A stretch of 64,000 bases of DNA from NCBI GenBank assembly GCA_964648335.1, contig CAZYLZ010000002.1, positions 28,323 to 92,322 on the forward strand, in the 5' to 3' direction. Source of the DNA: CAZYLZ01 sp964648335 (GTDB lineage Bacteria; Patescibacteriota; Minisyncoccia; Phycocordibacterales; UBA2100). A program made the position numbers and the translations under genes. Below, in pieces: positions 1 to 7,975 of the stretch (position 1 is the first letter of the stretch; each line of letters begins with the position of its first letter). The notes below the pieces were generated by a model, which was given only the letters and a program-made list of their open reading frames with translations, did not search any database and was not told the DNA's origin.

Positions 1-2
1 GC

Positions 3-374
3 GGCAACGTTGTCGATTTGGCAGTCGGTGTGGTGATTGGAGGAGCCTTCGGTACCGTCGTAACTGCCCTCGTAAAAGACCTGCTTACTCCCTTGGTCGG
101 AGCTATCGTGCAGGCCCCCGATTTTTCGAGTCTCGCCTTTACTATCAACGGCAGCCAATTCATGTACGGCGACTTCATTAACGCGGTGATTGCGTTTCTC
201 CTCGTTGCTTTCTCTATCTACTTCTTCGTCGTAACTCCGATGAACGCCATGATGGCCCGCATGAAGAAGGCAGATGTTCCGGCTGACCCGACCACTAAGA
301 AGTGTGGCGAGTGCCGAAGTGAGATCCCAATGGATGCCAAGCGCTGCGCGCACTGCACGCAGGTTCTTGCGTAA
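3..374 (+). CDS. mscL: MscL-type mechanosensitive channel with C-terminal zinc ribbon (5' end outside window)
   Basis: The reading frame is open from the first bases of the window, so the N-terminus is missing. The visible start, with NVVDLAVGVVIGGAFG, is the first transmembrane helix of MscL, the pentameric channel that releases solutes on hypo-osmotic shock. A second helix lies around FINAVIAFLLVAFSIYFFVV. The C-terminal tail carries two CxxC pairs (CGEC and CAHC), a zinc-ribbon-like module not present in E. coli MscL. The gene is followed after 7 bases by a second MscL homologue, so the two are probably co-transcribed. Family assignment is firm; metal binding by the tail is inferred from the cysteine spacing. 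Confidence 0.9.
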   Translation, partial: GNVVDLAVGVVIGGAFGTVVTALVKDLLTPLVGAIVQAPDFSSLAFTINGSQFMYGDFINAVIAFLLVAFSIYFFVVTPMNAMMARMKKADVPADPTTKKCGECRSEIPMDAKRCAHCTQVLA

Positions 375-381
375 TAGAGGT

Positions 382-747
382 ATGGCAGATGATGTAAAAG
401 CGGTAGTCGAAGAAAAGAAAGAAGACGCCCCTCCGGCGCCTCCTAAGACGGCAGTACAAGGATTTCTCGATTTCATACGAGAGCGCGGTGTCGTCGGGCT
501 CGCTATTGGATTCGTGGTCGGTGGCGCGGTTACCAAGACGGTAACTTCGCTCGTCAACGACGTACTCAATCCGCTCATGGGTCTCGTTCTCGGGTCTCGG
601 CTCAACCTGAGCGACATGTCCATCGGTGTCGTAAAGGTCGGCAGCTTCGTGACGAATCTCATCGATCTTGTGATGGTCACTGCCGTGATCTACTTCTTGT
701 TCTACAAAGCGCTTCGTCTCGACAAGCTCGAGAAGCCGAAGACCTAA
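382..747 (+). CDS. mscL: Second MscL-family mechanosensitive channel
   Basis: 121 residues. After a charged, proline-rich N-terminal stretch of about 22 residues come the two MscL helices: one around GLAIGFVVGGAVTKTVTSLV and one around LIDLVMVTAVIYFLFY. It lacks the zinc-ribbon tail of the upstream gene. The start is the ATG of MADDVK; a longer in-frame reading from 274 would overlap the first gene and is not needed. Tandem divergent MscL copies could form channels of different gating threshold or mixed pentamers; that is inference. Confidence 0.88.
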   Translation: MADDVKAVVEEKKEDAPPAPPKTAVQGFLDFIRERGVVGLAIGFVVGGAVTKTVTSLVNDVLNPLMGLVLGSRLNLSDMSIGVVKVGSFVTNLIDLVMVTAVIYFLFYKALRLDKLEKPKT

Positions 748-758
748 AAATCCTACGC

Positions 759-802
759 ACACAAACGGCCCCGTGATCACTGGTTGACGGGGCCGTTTGT
801 GT
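759..802 (+). terminator. Rho-independent terminator after the mscL pair
   Basis: A 16-bp perfect stem (759-774 with 787-802) encloses a 12-base loop. The 3' arm contains a TTT run. It sits 11 bases after the second mscL stop and just before the comEC start. Confidence 0.8.
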
Positions 803-816
803 GTTAGGGTGCAGCC

Positions 817-2160
817 GTGAAAAAGGCGAAGGTAATACGAATTGCAGGTTGGGCGTTAGTAGTTCTCGCCCTCGTCTGTGCTCGGACGGCCATGATCGCA
901 CCGGTGCGCGTAAGCGAGCTCGATCGTGCTCTCGATACGCGGCTCACTGTCGAAGGAATCATCGACGACGAGCCCGATGTCCGTGAAAACACGCAGCATA
1001 TCGTCGTCCGAATAAGCCAGCCGCGCGATACCAAGATCCAAATTGCCACTTCGCGCTACCAGCATTTTTCGTATGGAGACCGGGTTCGGGTCGAAGGAGA
1101 GCTCAAGCTACCGCAAGCGTTTGCGAGCGACGCCGGTCGCGAGTTCGACTACCCGCACTTTCTTGCAAAAGACGGCATAGGGTATCAGATGTCTTTCGCT
1201 CAAGTGCATGTCATAGACACGAACAACGGGAATCCGGTATGGGCGCTTTTGTATAGAATAAAACAGACGTACACCGACGGTTTGGCCGCGGCACTGTCTG
1301 AACCTGAAGCAGGGCTCGCAGCTGGCATCACTGCGGGAGACAAGCGCGCGATGGGTGGGCGGCTCTTGGAAGACTTCCGCACCGCAGGTGTCGTCCATAT
1401 CGTCGTTTTGTCGGGGTATAACATCGCCATTGTATCGACCGCGGTCCTTTTTATGCTCGGCCGACTTTCGCGCAAAGTGGGTTCCGGACTCGGCGCGCTT
1501 GCTATCGTGCTCTTTGTCATAGCTACCGGCGGATCGGCTGCGGCAGTCCGTGCGGGCGTGATGGCCTGTCTTGCGCTTTTTGCCTATGCGACGAACCGTA
1601 CTTACGACGTATCGCGTGCTCTCATTGTCGCGGCAGTTGCGATGGTGCTCTGGAATCCACTTACCTTGCTCTACGATCCTGGGTTCCAGCTCTCGGTCAT
1701 CTCGACAATCGGTATCATCTACGTGTCGCCCTTGTTCGAGCAGTGGTTCGGCTCGGTGACCGAAGCATTCGGCATCCGATCCATTCTTGCTACTACGGTC
1801 GGCACCCAGATCACCGTCATGCCGTTTTTGCTGTATCAGACCGGCATCCTATCGATCGTGGCGCTTCCGGTAAATCTCCTCATCGTTCCTGCCGTGCCGC
1901 TCTCGATGCTCCTCACCTTTATCGCGGGCGTTTCGGGGGTTGTCGCTCCGTCGGTATCGGTATTCGTGGGTGCTCCCGCATATCTCGTGCTCTCGTACAT
2001 TCTCGCCGTAGTCGACTGGGCCGTGAGGATTCCATTTGCATCAGTGCAGGTACCGGCCTTCCCGCTGTGGTCGGTTTTTATCACGTACCTTATCGGAATC
2101 GCGGCGTATTTCTCGCTCGTGCAGAAGGCGAACTACGTGCGGCACGTGAGCGCAATCTAG
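817..2160 (+). CDS. comEC: ComEC/Rec2 membrane channel domain (competence), separate from its MBL domain
   Basis: 447 residues starting at GTG. After an N-terminal membrane helix comes an OB-like stretch (about residues 35-125) and then the multi-helix Competence domain with the family signature VVLSGYNIAI near residue 195. ComEC forms the inner-membrane pore through which one DNA strand enters during natural transformation. The protein ends after the membrane part; the C-terminal metallo-beta-lactamase domain of standard ComEC is encoded by the gene at 2881-3741, beyond a superoxide dismutase on the other strand. A -10-like TAGGGT ends 6 bases before the GTG, the leaderless arrangement seen elsewhere here. 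DNA uptake is expected in CPR cells that lack nucleotide biosynthesis. Confidence 0.88.
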   Translation: MKKAKVIRIAGWALVVLALVCARTAMIAPVRVSELDRALDTRLTVEGIIDDEPDVRENTQHIVVRISQPRDTKIQIATSRYQHFSYGDRVRVEGELKLPQAFASDAGREFDYPHFLAKDGIGYQMSFAQVHVIDTNNGNPVWALLYRIKQTYTDGLAAALSEPEAGLAAGITAGDKRAMGGRLLEDFRTAGVVHIVVLSGYNIAIVSTAVLFMLGRLSRKVGSGLGALAIVLFVIATGGSAAAVRAGVMACLALFAYATNRTYDVSRALIVAAVAMVLWNPLTLLYDPGFQLSVISTIGIIYVSPLFEQWFGSVTEAFGIRSILATTVGTQITVMPFLLYQTGILSIVALPVNLLIVPAVPLSMLLTFIAGVSGVVAPSVSVFVGAPAYLVLSYILAVVDWAVRIPFASVQVPAFPLWSVFITYLIGIAAYFSLVQKANYVRHVSAI

Positions 2161-2161
2161 C

Positions 2162-2755
2162 TTATGCCTGCACGGGCGCGAAGCGCTCTTCGAGCACGCC
2201 CCAGTTGATCGCCTTGAAGAATGCAGCGACATACTTGGCCTTGCCCTGTGCTCCGTAATCGAGGAGGAACGCATGCTCCCAAACGTCGAGCGCGATGACG
2301 ATAGGAAGCGACGCGAAGTGGCCCTGGTGCTGCTCGCCGGCAAATCCGATGTGGAATCGGCCGCCCTCTGGGTCCCAATAAAGAATCGACCATCCGGGTC
2401 CGCGCATGAGTGCCACGGCGGTCATCTGCTCGATCATCATCTCAATCGTGCCGTACTGACCGGCTATTGCGTGGCCCAATACCGAATTGTCGGTGGGATT
2501 CATTCGCTTGCCGGTAAATTGTTCAAAGTAGATCTCATGCAAGCGCATGCCGTCGAACTCGAACGACTTGCGACGCGTGAGTTCTGAAAGAGCGTGTGCA
2601 TGCTTTGCCGAGTCTTGCATGTACTCGACGATCGCCGCTTCTATCGCATTGAAGTTCTTGACGTAGCCGTTATAGAGGCCGATGTGCTCTTCGATCGATT
2701 GAGTGGAGATGCCGTCGATCGCGGGAAGTTCGAATGTCTTTGGTGCATAAATCAT
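2162..2755 (-). CDS. sodA: Iron/manganese superoxide dismutase
   Basis: 197 residues. The SOD C-terminal signature DVWEHAFLLDY supplies the Asp and His metal ligands; the other histidines are in IEEHIGLYNGYVKN and GMRLHEIYF. The N-terminal helix follows the EEH-x6-YVKN variant rather than the HxxxHH form of E. coli SodA and is one residue shorter between the ligand His and the conserved Tyr. The enzyme dismutates superoxide to peroxide and oxygen in the cytosol. It lies convergent to comEC, one base separating the stops, and splits the comEC channel gene from the gene for its hydrolase domain. Iron or manganese preference cannot be read from the sequence. Confidence 0.93.
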   Translation of the reverse strand: MIYAPKTFELPAIDGISTQSIEEHIGLYNGYVKNFNAIEAAIVEYMQDSAKHAHALSELTRRKSFEFDGMRLHEIYFEQFTGKRMNPTDNSVLGHAIAGQYGTIEMMIEQMTAVALMRGPGWSILYWDPEGGRFHIGFAGEQHQGHFASLPIVIALDVWEHAFLLDYGAQGKAKYVAAFFKAINWGVLEERFAPVQA

Positions 2756-2880
2756 ACTAGTTTCTGGTTATGTGGTAATCGGTTATTCGTTTCAAGTATA
2801 CACAAGCCCCGGGGCGAATCTATGAACGACCGGGGTAGGATGGGGTTTGCTATCTTCCTGCCGTCTGGCACAGTGCGGGG

Positions 2881-3741
2881 ATGGAGTCGTTTGCGCGTCG
2901 CACACTTCCGTTTGCCTGTTTTGCCCTCGCCATCATTGCTGCAACCATCTGGTGGCAGGTCTATCGGCTTGAGAGTCCGCATGCGCTCGTAGTCTCGTTT
3001 TTAAACGTGGGACAGGGCGACGCCATCTTCATCGAGAGCCCAACGGGGAGGCAGGTCCTCATCGACGGAGGCCCTGATGCCTCGGTATTGCGCGAGCTCG
3101 GAGGCAGTATGGCCTGGTACGACCGACATATCGATGTCGTAATGGCGACGCATCCCGATGCCGATCACATCGCGGGCTTGGTCGACGTGCTGCAGCGCTA
3201 TTCGGTGGACTATATCTTTACTAACGGAGCCACCAAGAACACCGGTCCGGCAGAGTCTCTGTTGCTCTCGGTGGCACACGAGGGCGCGCGCGAGCTCGTG
3301 GCGCGTCGCGGCGAGGTGCTCGACCTGGGCGCTGGCGTAAGGCTTACGGTGCTCTACCCCGACCGGGATGTGTCGCAGTTTAAGGACACCAACGACGGTT
3401 CTATGGTGGCAAGGCTTACCTACGGCGACACAGCGTTCTTGCTTACGGGAGATGCTACGCAGCCTGTCGAGGACTACTTGGTGTATCTCGACCACGAGGG
3501 GCTCAAAAGCGACGTGCTTAAGCCTGGGCATCACGGCTCGAAAACTTCGTCAGCGCCGGATTTTATCGGCTTTGTGGACCCGCAGTATGCTGTTTTATCG
3601 CGTGGGTGTACCAACCGATATGGGCACCCGCATGCGATAACCCTGCAAACGCTGGCCCGATTTAAGGTGACTACCCTCGACACATGCAAGGATGGGAGGG
3701 TAGTTTTTGAGAGTGATGGCAAGACGGTGGTTCGGAAATAA
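2881..3741 (+). CDS. ComEC C-terminal-type metallo-beta-lactamase hydrolase, membrane anchored
   Basis: 286 residues. One N-terminal membrane helix (about residues 8-28) is followed by the MBL fold of the ComEC hydrolase domain: NVGQGDAIFIES, the metal motif THPDADHIAGL, LTGDATQ, PGHHGSKTSS and NRYGHPHAI. In ComEC this domain is thought to degrade the non-transported DNA strand. As a stand-alone anchored protein it would face the outer side of the membrane next to the channel from 817-2160. Function as the other half of a split ComEC is inferred from domain order and proximity. The start was placed at the ATG preceding the anchor. Confidence 0.87.
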   Translation: MESFARRTLPFACFALAIIAATIWWQVYRLESPHALVVSFLNVGQGDAIFIESPTGRQVLIDGGPDASVLRELGGSMAWYDRHIDVVMATHPDADHIAGLVDVLQRYSVDYIFTNGATKNTGPAESLLLSVAHEGARELVARRGEVLDLGAGVRLTVLYPDRDVSQFKDTNDGSMVARLTYGDTAFLLTGDATQPVEDYLVYLDHEGLKSDVLKPGHHGSKTSSAPDFIGFVDPQYAVLSRGCTNRYGHPHAITLQTLARFKVTTLDTCKDGRVVFESDGKTVVRK

Positions 3742-3767
3742 ACAGGTAATAAGCCATTTGTATGCTC

Positions 3768-3796
3768 TTGCAATATACACAATAGTATGATATAAT
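3768..3796 (+). promoter_or_regulatory. Sigma70-like promoter of the small secreted protein gene
   Basis: TTGCAA at 3768-3773 and TATAAT at 3791-3796 are separated by 17 bases. The predicted leader of about 40 bases carries an AAGGAG SD before the ATG at 3845. Confidence 0.8.
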
Positions 3797-3844
3797 ACAA
3801 GCAGGTAAGACTAGAGACTAAAAAGCAGCAAAAAGGAGCGCACC

Positions 3845-4174
3845 ATGCGCAACTTCATCGCCTTCGTTTGCCTCATCCTCGCATCGTTCACCTTCGTCGG
3901 GCCGGCTTCGGCCCAGCAAGGTGTGCACCCGCATAACGTCACCGGCGGCACCCTGCGTATGGCGCCCGATCGTCCCCACCACATACACCGCATGCCGAGC
4001 ATGCAACGTCACATGGAGGCACGCGGCGTCGGGCGACCGAACGGTCATTCGACCGTCATCCAGTCCTACCAGTATTGGATGAATCGGCCGCTCGGCGGGT
4101 ACGCTCGTCCGAAGATCCGCGAGCACATCATCATCCTCAGGATGCGGATGCGCCCGGAACGTCGGATGTTCTGA
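3845..4174 (+). CDS. Small secreted His/Arg/Met-rich protein, unknown
   Basis: 109 residues. Residues 1-24 form a clear signal peptide (hydrophobic core, cleavage after ASA). The mature chain is basic and rich in His, Arg and Met (HHIHRMPSMQRHMEARG, ILRMRMRPERRMF), which would suit metal or anionic-polymer binding, but no family is recognised. It is a single-gene unit: consensus promoter, AAGGAG SD 6 bases before the ATG, and a hairpin terminator directly after the stop. This is the pattern of the SD-led accessory genes of this window. Confidence 0.75.
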   Translation: MRNFIAFVCLILASFTFVGPASAQQGVHPHNVTGGTLRMAPDRPHHIHRMPSMQRHMEARGVGRPNGHSTVIQSYQYWMNRPLGGYARPKIREHIIILRMRMRPERRMF

Positions 4175-4182
4175 GTTCTTTC

Positions 4183-4217
4183 GAGGCCCCGATTCACGCT
4201 TGCGTGGACGGGGTCTC
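4183..4217 (+). terminator. Rho-independent terminator
   Basis: Stem GAGGCCCCG with CGGGGTCTC (one G-T pair), extended inside by CACGC/GCGTG, followed by TTCTTTTA. It ends the secreted-protein gene. Confidence 0.75.
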
Positions 4218-4298
4218 TTCTTTTATGGCGCGAAAACAGAGTTGCTCGCAGATATTAGTGATGTTACAACCAAACAAGACAGTTTAGAGGAGAACGAC

Positions 4299-4793
4299 AT
4301 GTCATCGAAAGCAGACTACTCTCTGCATCAGAGACTTACTCTTGCTCAGCATATAGTGAGTATCTACCAGCATCCTTGGTTTGGATATCATTCAGCTCGC
4401 GAGCATGTCACCAAAGGGAAGATGCTGATGGTGATTTACATCACCGACGGCGAAGAAATAATTACTCAAGCCGATGTTGGTAGGCTTGTTGGTGTCAGCA
4501 ACCCTAATACGCTCAAAAGAATAGTCACGAGTGTTATAGCTGATGGATATATAACGTATGGTCCGCACCCGACCGATCGGCGTAAGAAAGGTCTTTTTGC
4601 AACCGATAAGCTTCGTTGCCGGGCCTCGGAGGAGCTCGAATATTTGGCGCGACTGTCTAGGACGACCATGACGGAAATGTTGATGAAACAACCACTACCA
4701 CAAACAGGCGCACCACAATTTAAGCTTCGTGTGCGAGTAAAGGCAAAACGCATGATAAATGCGAAAGACCCGCGCAAACAAGAGCCCTCCTAA
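4299..4793 (+). CDS. MarR-like winged-helix transcription regulator
   Basis: 164 residues. Residues about 35-110 form a winged helix: a recognition helix region around ADVGRLVGVSNPNTLKRIV and the wing with HPTDRRKKGLFATDK, where the DRR motif matches the MarR wing. N-terminal and C-terminal helices would dimerise. The tail is basic (RVRVKAKRM). The start is fixed by AGAGGAG eight bases upstream. The stop codon lies in the loop of the terminator hairpin. Ligand and targets are unknown; self-regulation is usual for the family. Confidence 0.72.
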   Translation: MSSKADYSLHQRLTLAQHIVSIYQHPWFGYHSAREHVTKGKMLMVIYITDGEEIITQADVGRLVGVSNPNTLKRIVTSVIADGYITYGPHPTDRRKKGLFATDKLRCRASEELEYLARLSRTTMTEMLMKQPLPQTGAPQFKLRVRVKAKRMINAKDPRKQEPS

Positions 4794-4804
4794 CGGAGGG
4801 CTCT
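4781..4804. terminator. Terminator overlapping a stop codon, shared with convergent rpmB
   Basis: A perfect 10-bp stem (4781-4790 with 4795-4804) encloses the four-base loop TAAC, which is made of the marR-like stop codon and one base. It lies between the convergent regulator and L28 genes. Confidence 0.75.
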
Positions 4805-4822
4805 CACATTTCCCATCATTAT

Positions 4823-5065
4823 TTAAATGAGACCGGCTTTCTTGAGGGTAGCAAAAGCACCATTCTTCTGGATGGTCTTGATACCCTTGGCAGATACAAC
4901 AATAGTGACGGTCTTGTTGAGCTCGGGGACGAAGACCGACTTCTTCTGGAGGTTTACGCGGCGCATGCGCTTGCCGGTAGGGTTAAACTGCGTCGCACGG
5001 GTGCGGTTCGAATAGCCACCTCCCATGGTGGGCTTTTTTCCGGTTATTGCGCAGTGCTTTGCCAT
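4823..5065 (-). CDS. rpmB: Ribosomal protein bL28
   Basis: 80 residues, standard length. The N-terminus AKHCAITGKKPTMGGGYSNR and the basic core TGKRMRRVNLQKK are typical of L28, a late-assembly protein near the E site of the large subunit. It has no zinc CxxC pairs. It is a monocistronic unit without SD; a TATAGT -10-like box ends nine bases upstream of the ATG. Confidence 0.96.
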   Translation of the reverse strand: MAKHCAITGKKPTMGGGYSNRTRATQFNPTGKRMRRVNLQKKSVFVPELNKTVTIVVSAKGIKTIQKNGAFATLKKAGLI

Positions 5066-5178
5066 AGGCCACGAACTATATCCTATATTCTAAAAAATGC
5101 CAATAGCGAGGCCTCTGACGCGTATGTATAGAGTTCTTGTGCTCGGACAGGCAGTTTTCGCCGTGCTACGATTGTGCG

Positions 5179-5808
5179 ATGCAGCTCGAAGACGTCTTTC
5201 TGGTTATCGTTATCGTTATGTCGGTTGTCCTTCATGAGGTGGCTCATGGCTACATGGCAAACTGGCTCGGCGACCCGACAGCGCGCCTGCAGGGGAGACT
5301 CACCCTTAATCCCATCAGCCACCTCGACCCAATAGGATCAGTGCTCTTGCCGGCCTTGTTCGCTTTTACGCACTCGCCGTTCTTCTTTGGTTGGGCAAAG
5401 CCCGTCCCGTACAACCCCTACAACCTTAATGGCAAGTACGGCGAACTGTTAGTTGCCGCAGCAGGACCTGCTACCAACTTCTTGCTTGCGATCATCTTTG
5501 CGATCTTTATACGGCTCACTCCGTTTGTCCCGGTATCGGCCGAGGTGATACTTCTTATGTTCATCATCATAAACGTCAATGTAATGCTCGCGATATTCAA
5601 CCTCATCCCGATCCCACCTTTGGATGGCTCCAAAATTCTCTCGGGGATCTTGCCGACGAGCCTCGCGCAAAGCTACGACGACATCCGTGCAAAGCTCGAA
5701 GCCAATCCCATTACCGGCTTTCTCATCGTCATAGTGCTCGTGAACATCTTTGGCGGCGCATTCTCGGGTATTGTGCTGCTGGCGTCACATGTCCTCGCCG
5801 GTATCTAG
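5179..5808 (+). CDS. Site-2 protease family M50 intramembrane metalloprotease
   Basis: 209 residues, mostly membrane helices. HEVAH near residue 19 is the zinc-binding HExxH in the first helix; the second motif is around NLIPIPPLDGSKIL (N-x2-P-x-P-x-LDG), giving the third ligand Asp. It belongs to the short soluble-domain-free group of S2P enzymes that cut membrane-bound regulators or signal remnants. The start MQLEDVF is preferred over the upstream 5137 ATG because a TACGAT -10 box (5167-5172) ends exactly 6 bases before it, predicting a leaderless mRNA. Confidence 0.88.
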   Translation: MQLEDVFLVIVIVMSVVLHEVAHGYMANWLGDPTARLQGRLTLNPISHLDPIGSVLLPALFAFTHSPFFFGWAKPVPYNPYNLNGKYGELLVAAAGPATNFLLAIIFAIFIRLTPFVPVSAEVILLMFIIINVNVMLAIFNLIPIPPLDGSKILSGILPTSLAQSYDDIRAKLEANPITGFLIVIVLVNIFGGAFSGIVLLASHVLAGI

Positions 5809-5825
5809 GTCACCAAACCTACCGT

Positions 5826-6767
5826 ATGAGCACCTTTGAAAGACTGAGTACGACTCGCGAGAGCATCCCACTCATACCTGCCCGTGAACGGCTTATAGGA
5901 CCAGAGGGTTTTGTGCGGAACATCGACGCAGAGATCGAGAAGGGCTCCCATACCCCGTATCCTGGCTACCCTGCATACGAAGTGCGCATCAGGATGACAC
6001 CTGGGCAGATCAGTGCGTGGCGCGAGAAGGGGAGCAAGGGTGCCGACCTTCCTGTCGCGATGGTCTTCGATCACCCGAATTATCTGAAGGGCGTCGAAAA
6101 TGGAGTCGCACACAGGGCAGACATCGATTCATTCGTACCGAACGTCGAAAAGATGCTTTCGAGCGGCAGAATCGGCGGCAACGGCTTCTATTACGAAGGT
6201 GGTATCAACGAGACAGCCGATCCAGTGCTTCTTGTCGAGGACGAGGGATTCCTCAAGGTGTGCCTTATCGAGCGAGCGGACGTGACCGCTGACAACCCAT
6301 GGCGCTGGGCACTGCCGGGCGGCATGAAGGACGCGACCGAGACATCCGTATCGGCGCTCTTACGGGAGTTTCAAGAAGAGACGGGCGAATCGCTCTTTGA
6401 CGAGACCGGCGTGCTCGACACGAGTAAATTCGATCTCGAGATGTTGACTGACGAGAATGGTAATGAGCAGTTCGTCATGTATGGCGATCCGCGAGGCACT
6501 ATCAATGCGATACCGGCCGGTAAAGCGGCGCTCATTACGCCGAAGAATACCGAGGTTGCCCGCATACTCTTGAATATGCGACTCAAGCCCAAGCTCGAGT
6601 CCGAGCCCGAAGTTCGATCTATTCGATGGAAAGTCGCCAGCGCCGACGTGATCGAAAGTACCTTTTCCTCGCACCCAACCCTTATCATGCGTGCCATAGA
6701 GCAGTGGCAAAAGAGGCATCCCGGGATGGTCGTGGGGAAGGATGGCACAGTGGGCAGAAGTGCCTAG
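5826..6767 (+). CDS. Nudix hydrolase, NUDT9-like (ADP-ribose pyrophosphatase candidate)
   Basis: 313 residues. The Nudix box is complete: GMKDATE, seven residues, then REFQEETG. The preceding WALPGGM and the ALPGGM-centred layout, together with a long N-terminal domain containing YPGYPAYEVRI and GGNGFYYEGGINETADP, resemble the NUDT9/TRPM2 ADP-ribose hydrolases. It would split ADP-ribose into AMP and ribose-5-phosphate, a possible way to salvage nucleotides. Substrate is inferred from the overall pattern, not from a residue test. It starts 18 bases after the protease gene, without SD. Confidence 0.75.
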   Translation: MSTFERLSTTRESIPLIPARERLIGPEGFVRNIDAEIEKGSHTPYPGYPAYEVRIRMTPGQISAWREKGSKGADLPVAMVFDHPNYLKGVENGVAHRADIDSFVPNVEKMLSSGRIGGNGFYYEGGINETADPVLLVEDEGFLKVCLIERADVTADNPWRWALPGGMKDATETSVSALLREFQEETGESLFDETGVLDTSKFDLEMLTDENGNEQFVMYGDPRGTINAIPAGKAALITPKNTEVARILLNMRLKPKLESEPEVRSIRWKVASADVIESTFSSHPTLIMRAIEQWQKRHPGMVVGKDGTVGRSA

Positions 6768-6835
6768 GGTACAGCATTCGCAGAGCAGAAAGCCGACTGA
6801 TTCCGTCGCCCTATCGAGCCGTTTCGGGCCCGTTC

Positions 6836-6864
6836 TTGCAAACTCAAGCATTACGTAGTAGTAT
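6836..6864 (+). promoter_or_regulatory. Promoter of rpsL-rpsG
   Basis: TTGCAA at 6836-6841 and TAGTAT at 6859-6864 with 17-base spacing. The ATG of rpsL follows at 6900 with no SD in the leader. Confidence 0.65.
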
Positions 6865-6899
6865 CCCAAAGCGCCGATTGCGCGATTTTTTCTACACAC

Positions 6900-7322
6900 A
6901 TGTCAACCATAAACCAGCTCGTAAAGAAGCGCCGCCGCGACAAAATCACCAAGACCAAGACCACTGCTCTTGGCCGTGGCTTTAATGCGCTCGAAAACCG
7001 CCCTACCTTCTATCCGGCACCGTTCAAGCGCGGCGTCTGCACCAAGGTGACCACCAAAACCCCTCGTAAGCCGAACTCAGCTATCCGCAAGATCGCTCGT
7101 GTCCGCCTTACCAACGGCATGGAAGTCACCGCCTACATTCCGGGCGAGGGACATAACCTCCAGGAGCACTCGGTCGTACTTTTGCGCGGAGGTCGCGTTA
7201 AGGACATCGGTGTTCGCTATACTATTGTCCGTGGAAAGCTCGACGCAACCGGAGTAGAAGCGCGCCGCCGCGGCCGTTCTCGCTACGGTGCTAAGCGCCC
7301 TAAGGCAGGAGCCAAGAAATAA
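6900..7322 (+). CDS. rpsL: Ribosomal protein uS12, with decoding-site substitutions
   Basis: 140 residues. The conserved core RGVCTKV, KPNSAIRKIARVRL and GEGHNLQEHSVV identifies S12, which lines the decoding centre. Two differences from E. coli S12 are visible: the first lysine of TPKKPN is arginine (TPRKPN; E. coli Lys43 counting Met), and the loop RVKDLPGVRY reads RVKDIGVRY, one residue shorter and without the proline. Both positions are known sites of streptomycin resistance in other bacteria. An insert of about 14 residues precedes RGVCTKV, giving a longer N-terminal arm. No SD; cotranscribed with rpsG 11 bases downstream. Confidence 0.97.
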   Translation: MSTINQLVKKRRRDKITKTKTTALGRGFNALENRPTFYPAPFKRGVCTKVTTKTPRKPNSAIRKIARVRLTNGMEVTAYIPGEGHNLQEHSVVLLRGGRVKDIGVRYTIVRGKLDATGVEARRRGRSRYGAKRPKAGAKK

Positions 7323-7333
7323 TCCCATACTAT

Positions 7334-7795
7334 ATGCGACGCCCAGTAAAAAACCGCAACATGCCAGATCCAGACGAGAAGTTTGGTTCGGTTAAGATTG
7401 CAAAGCTCATCAACTACGTCATGATCCGCGGCCAGAAGGACACTGCGCGCAAGATCGTCTACGGAGCATTCGATATTTTGGCTAAAGAAGGCGATCCGGT
7501 GATCATCTTTGACGAGGCACTTGCCAACGTCGAGCCACAGGTAGAGGTCCGCTCACGCCGCGTGGGAGGTGCTAACTACCAGGTTCCGCGCGAGGTCAAC
7601 CCAGGACGCAAGATGTCTTTGGCCTATCGCTGGATCATCCAGGCTGCACAGTCCAAGAAAGGAAAGCCGATGATGGAGAAGCTTGCAAACGAGCTCTTGG
7701 CAGCACGCAAGGGAGAGGGTGAGGCAGTCGCCAAGCGCGACAACACGCATAAGATGGCAGAAGCTAATAAGGCCTTCGCCCACTTCGCCTGGTAA
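7334..7795 (+). CDS. rpsG: Ribosomal protein uS7
   Basis: 153 residues, normal length. The N-terminal RRPVKNRNMPDPDEKFGS and the core VEVRSRRVGGANYQVP match S7, the primary 16S rRNA binding protein of the 30S head. C-terminus KRDNTHKMAEANKAFAHFAW is also typical. It follows rpsL; the next gene of the usual str operon, fusA, starts 1.8 kb downstream. Confidence 0.97.
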   Translation: MRRPVKNRNMPDPDEKFGSVKIAKLINYVMIRGQKDTARKIVYGAFDILAKEGDPVIIFDEALANVEPQVEVRSRRVGGANYQVPREVNPGRKMSLAYRWIIQAAQSKKGKPMMEKLANELLAARKGEGEAVAKRDNTHKMAEANKAFAHFAW

Positions 7796-7918
7796 GTACC
7801 GCGCCGGTTCGGCGCATTGCTTTGTCGCGTGCGGCAGAATTTCTTTCACAATACGTTAAGTATTGCTCAAGAATATTCTGCCTTCGCTTCGCACACTGCA
7901 TCCAAACCAGCGCGGTAC
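7796..7918. repeat. Long imperfect inverted repeat after rpsG
   Basis: Nested arms begin right after the rpsG stop: GTACCGCGC (7796-7804) with GCGCGGTAC (7910-7918), GGCAGAAT (7833-7840) with ATTCTGCC (7875-7882), and an inner CAATAC/GTATTG hairpin (7849-7865). The transcript would fold into one long stem. It could be a processing or stability signal, or a decayed palindromic element. Confidence 0.6.
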
Positions 7919-7975
7919 TTGAAACTCCAGTCCGCCTCGTTCTCTATCTCAAACTAAACGTCCGCAAATACAGCC

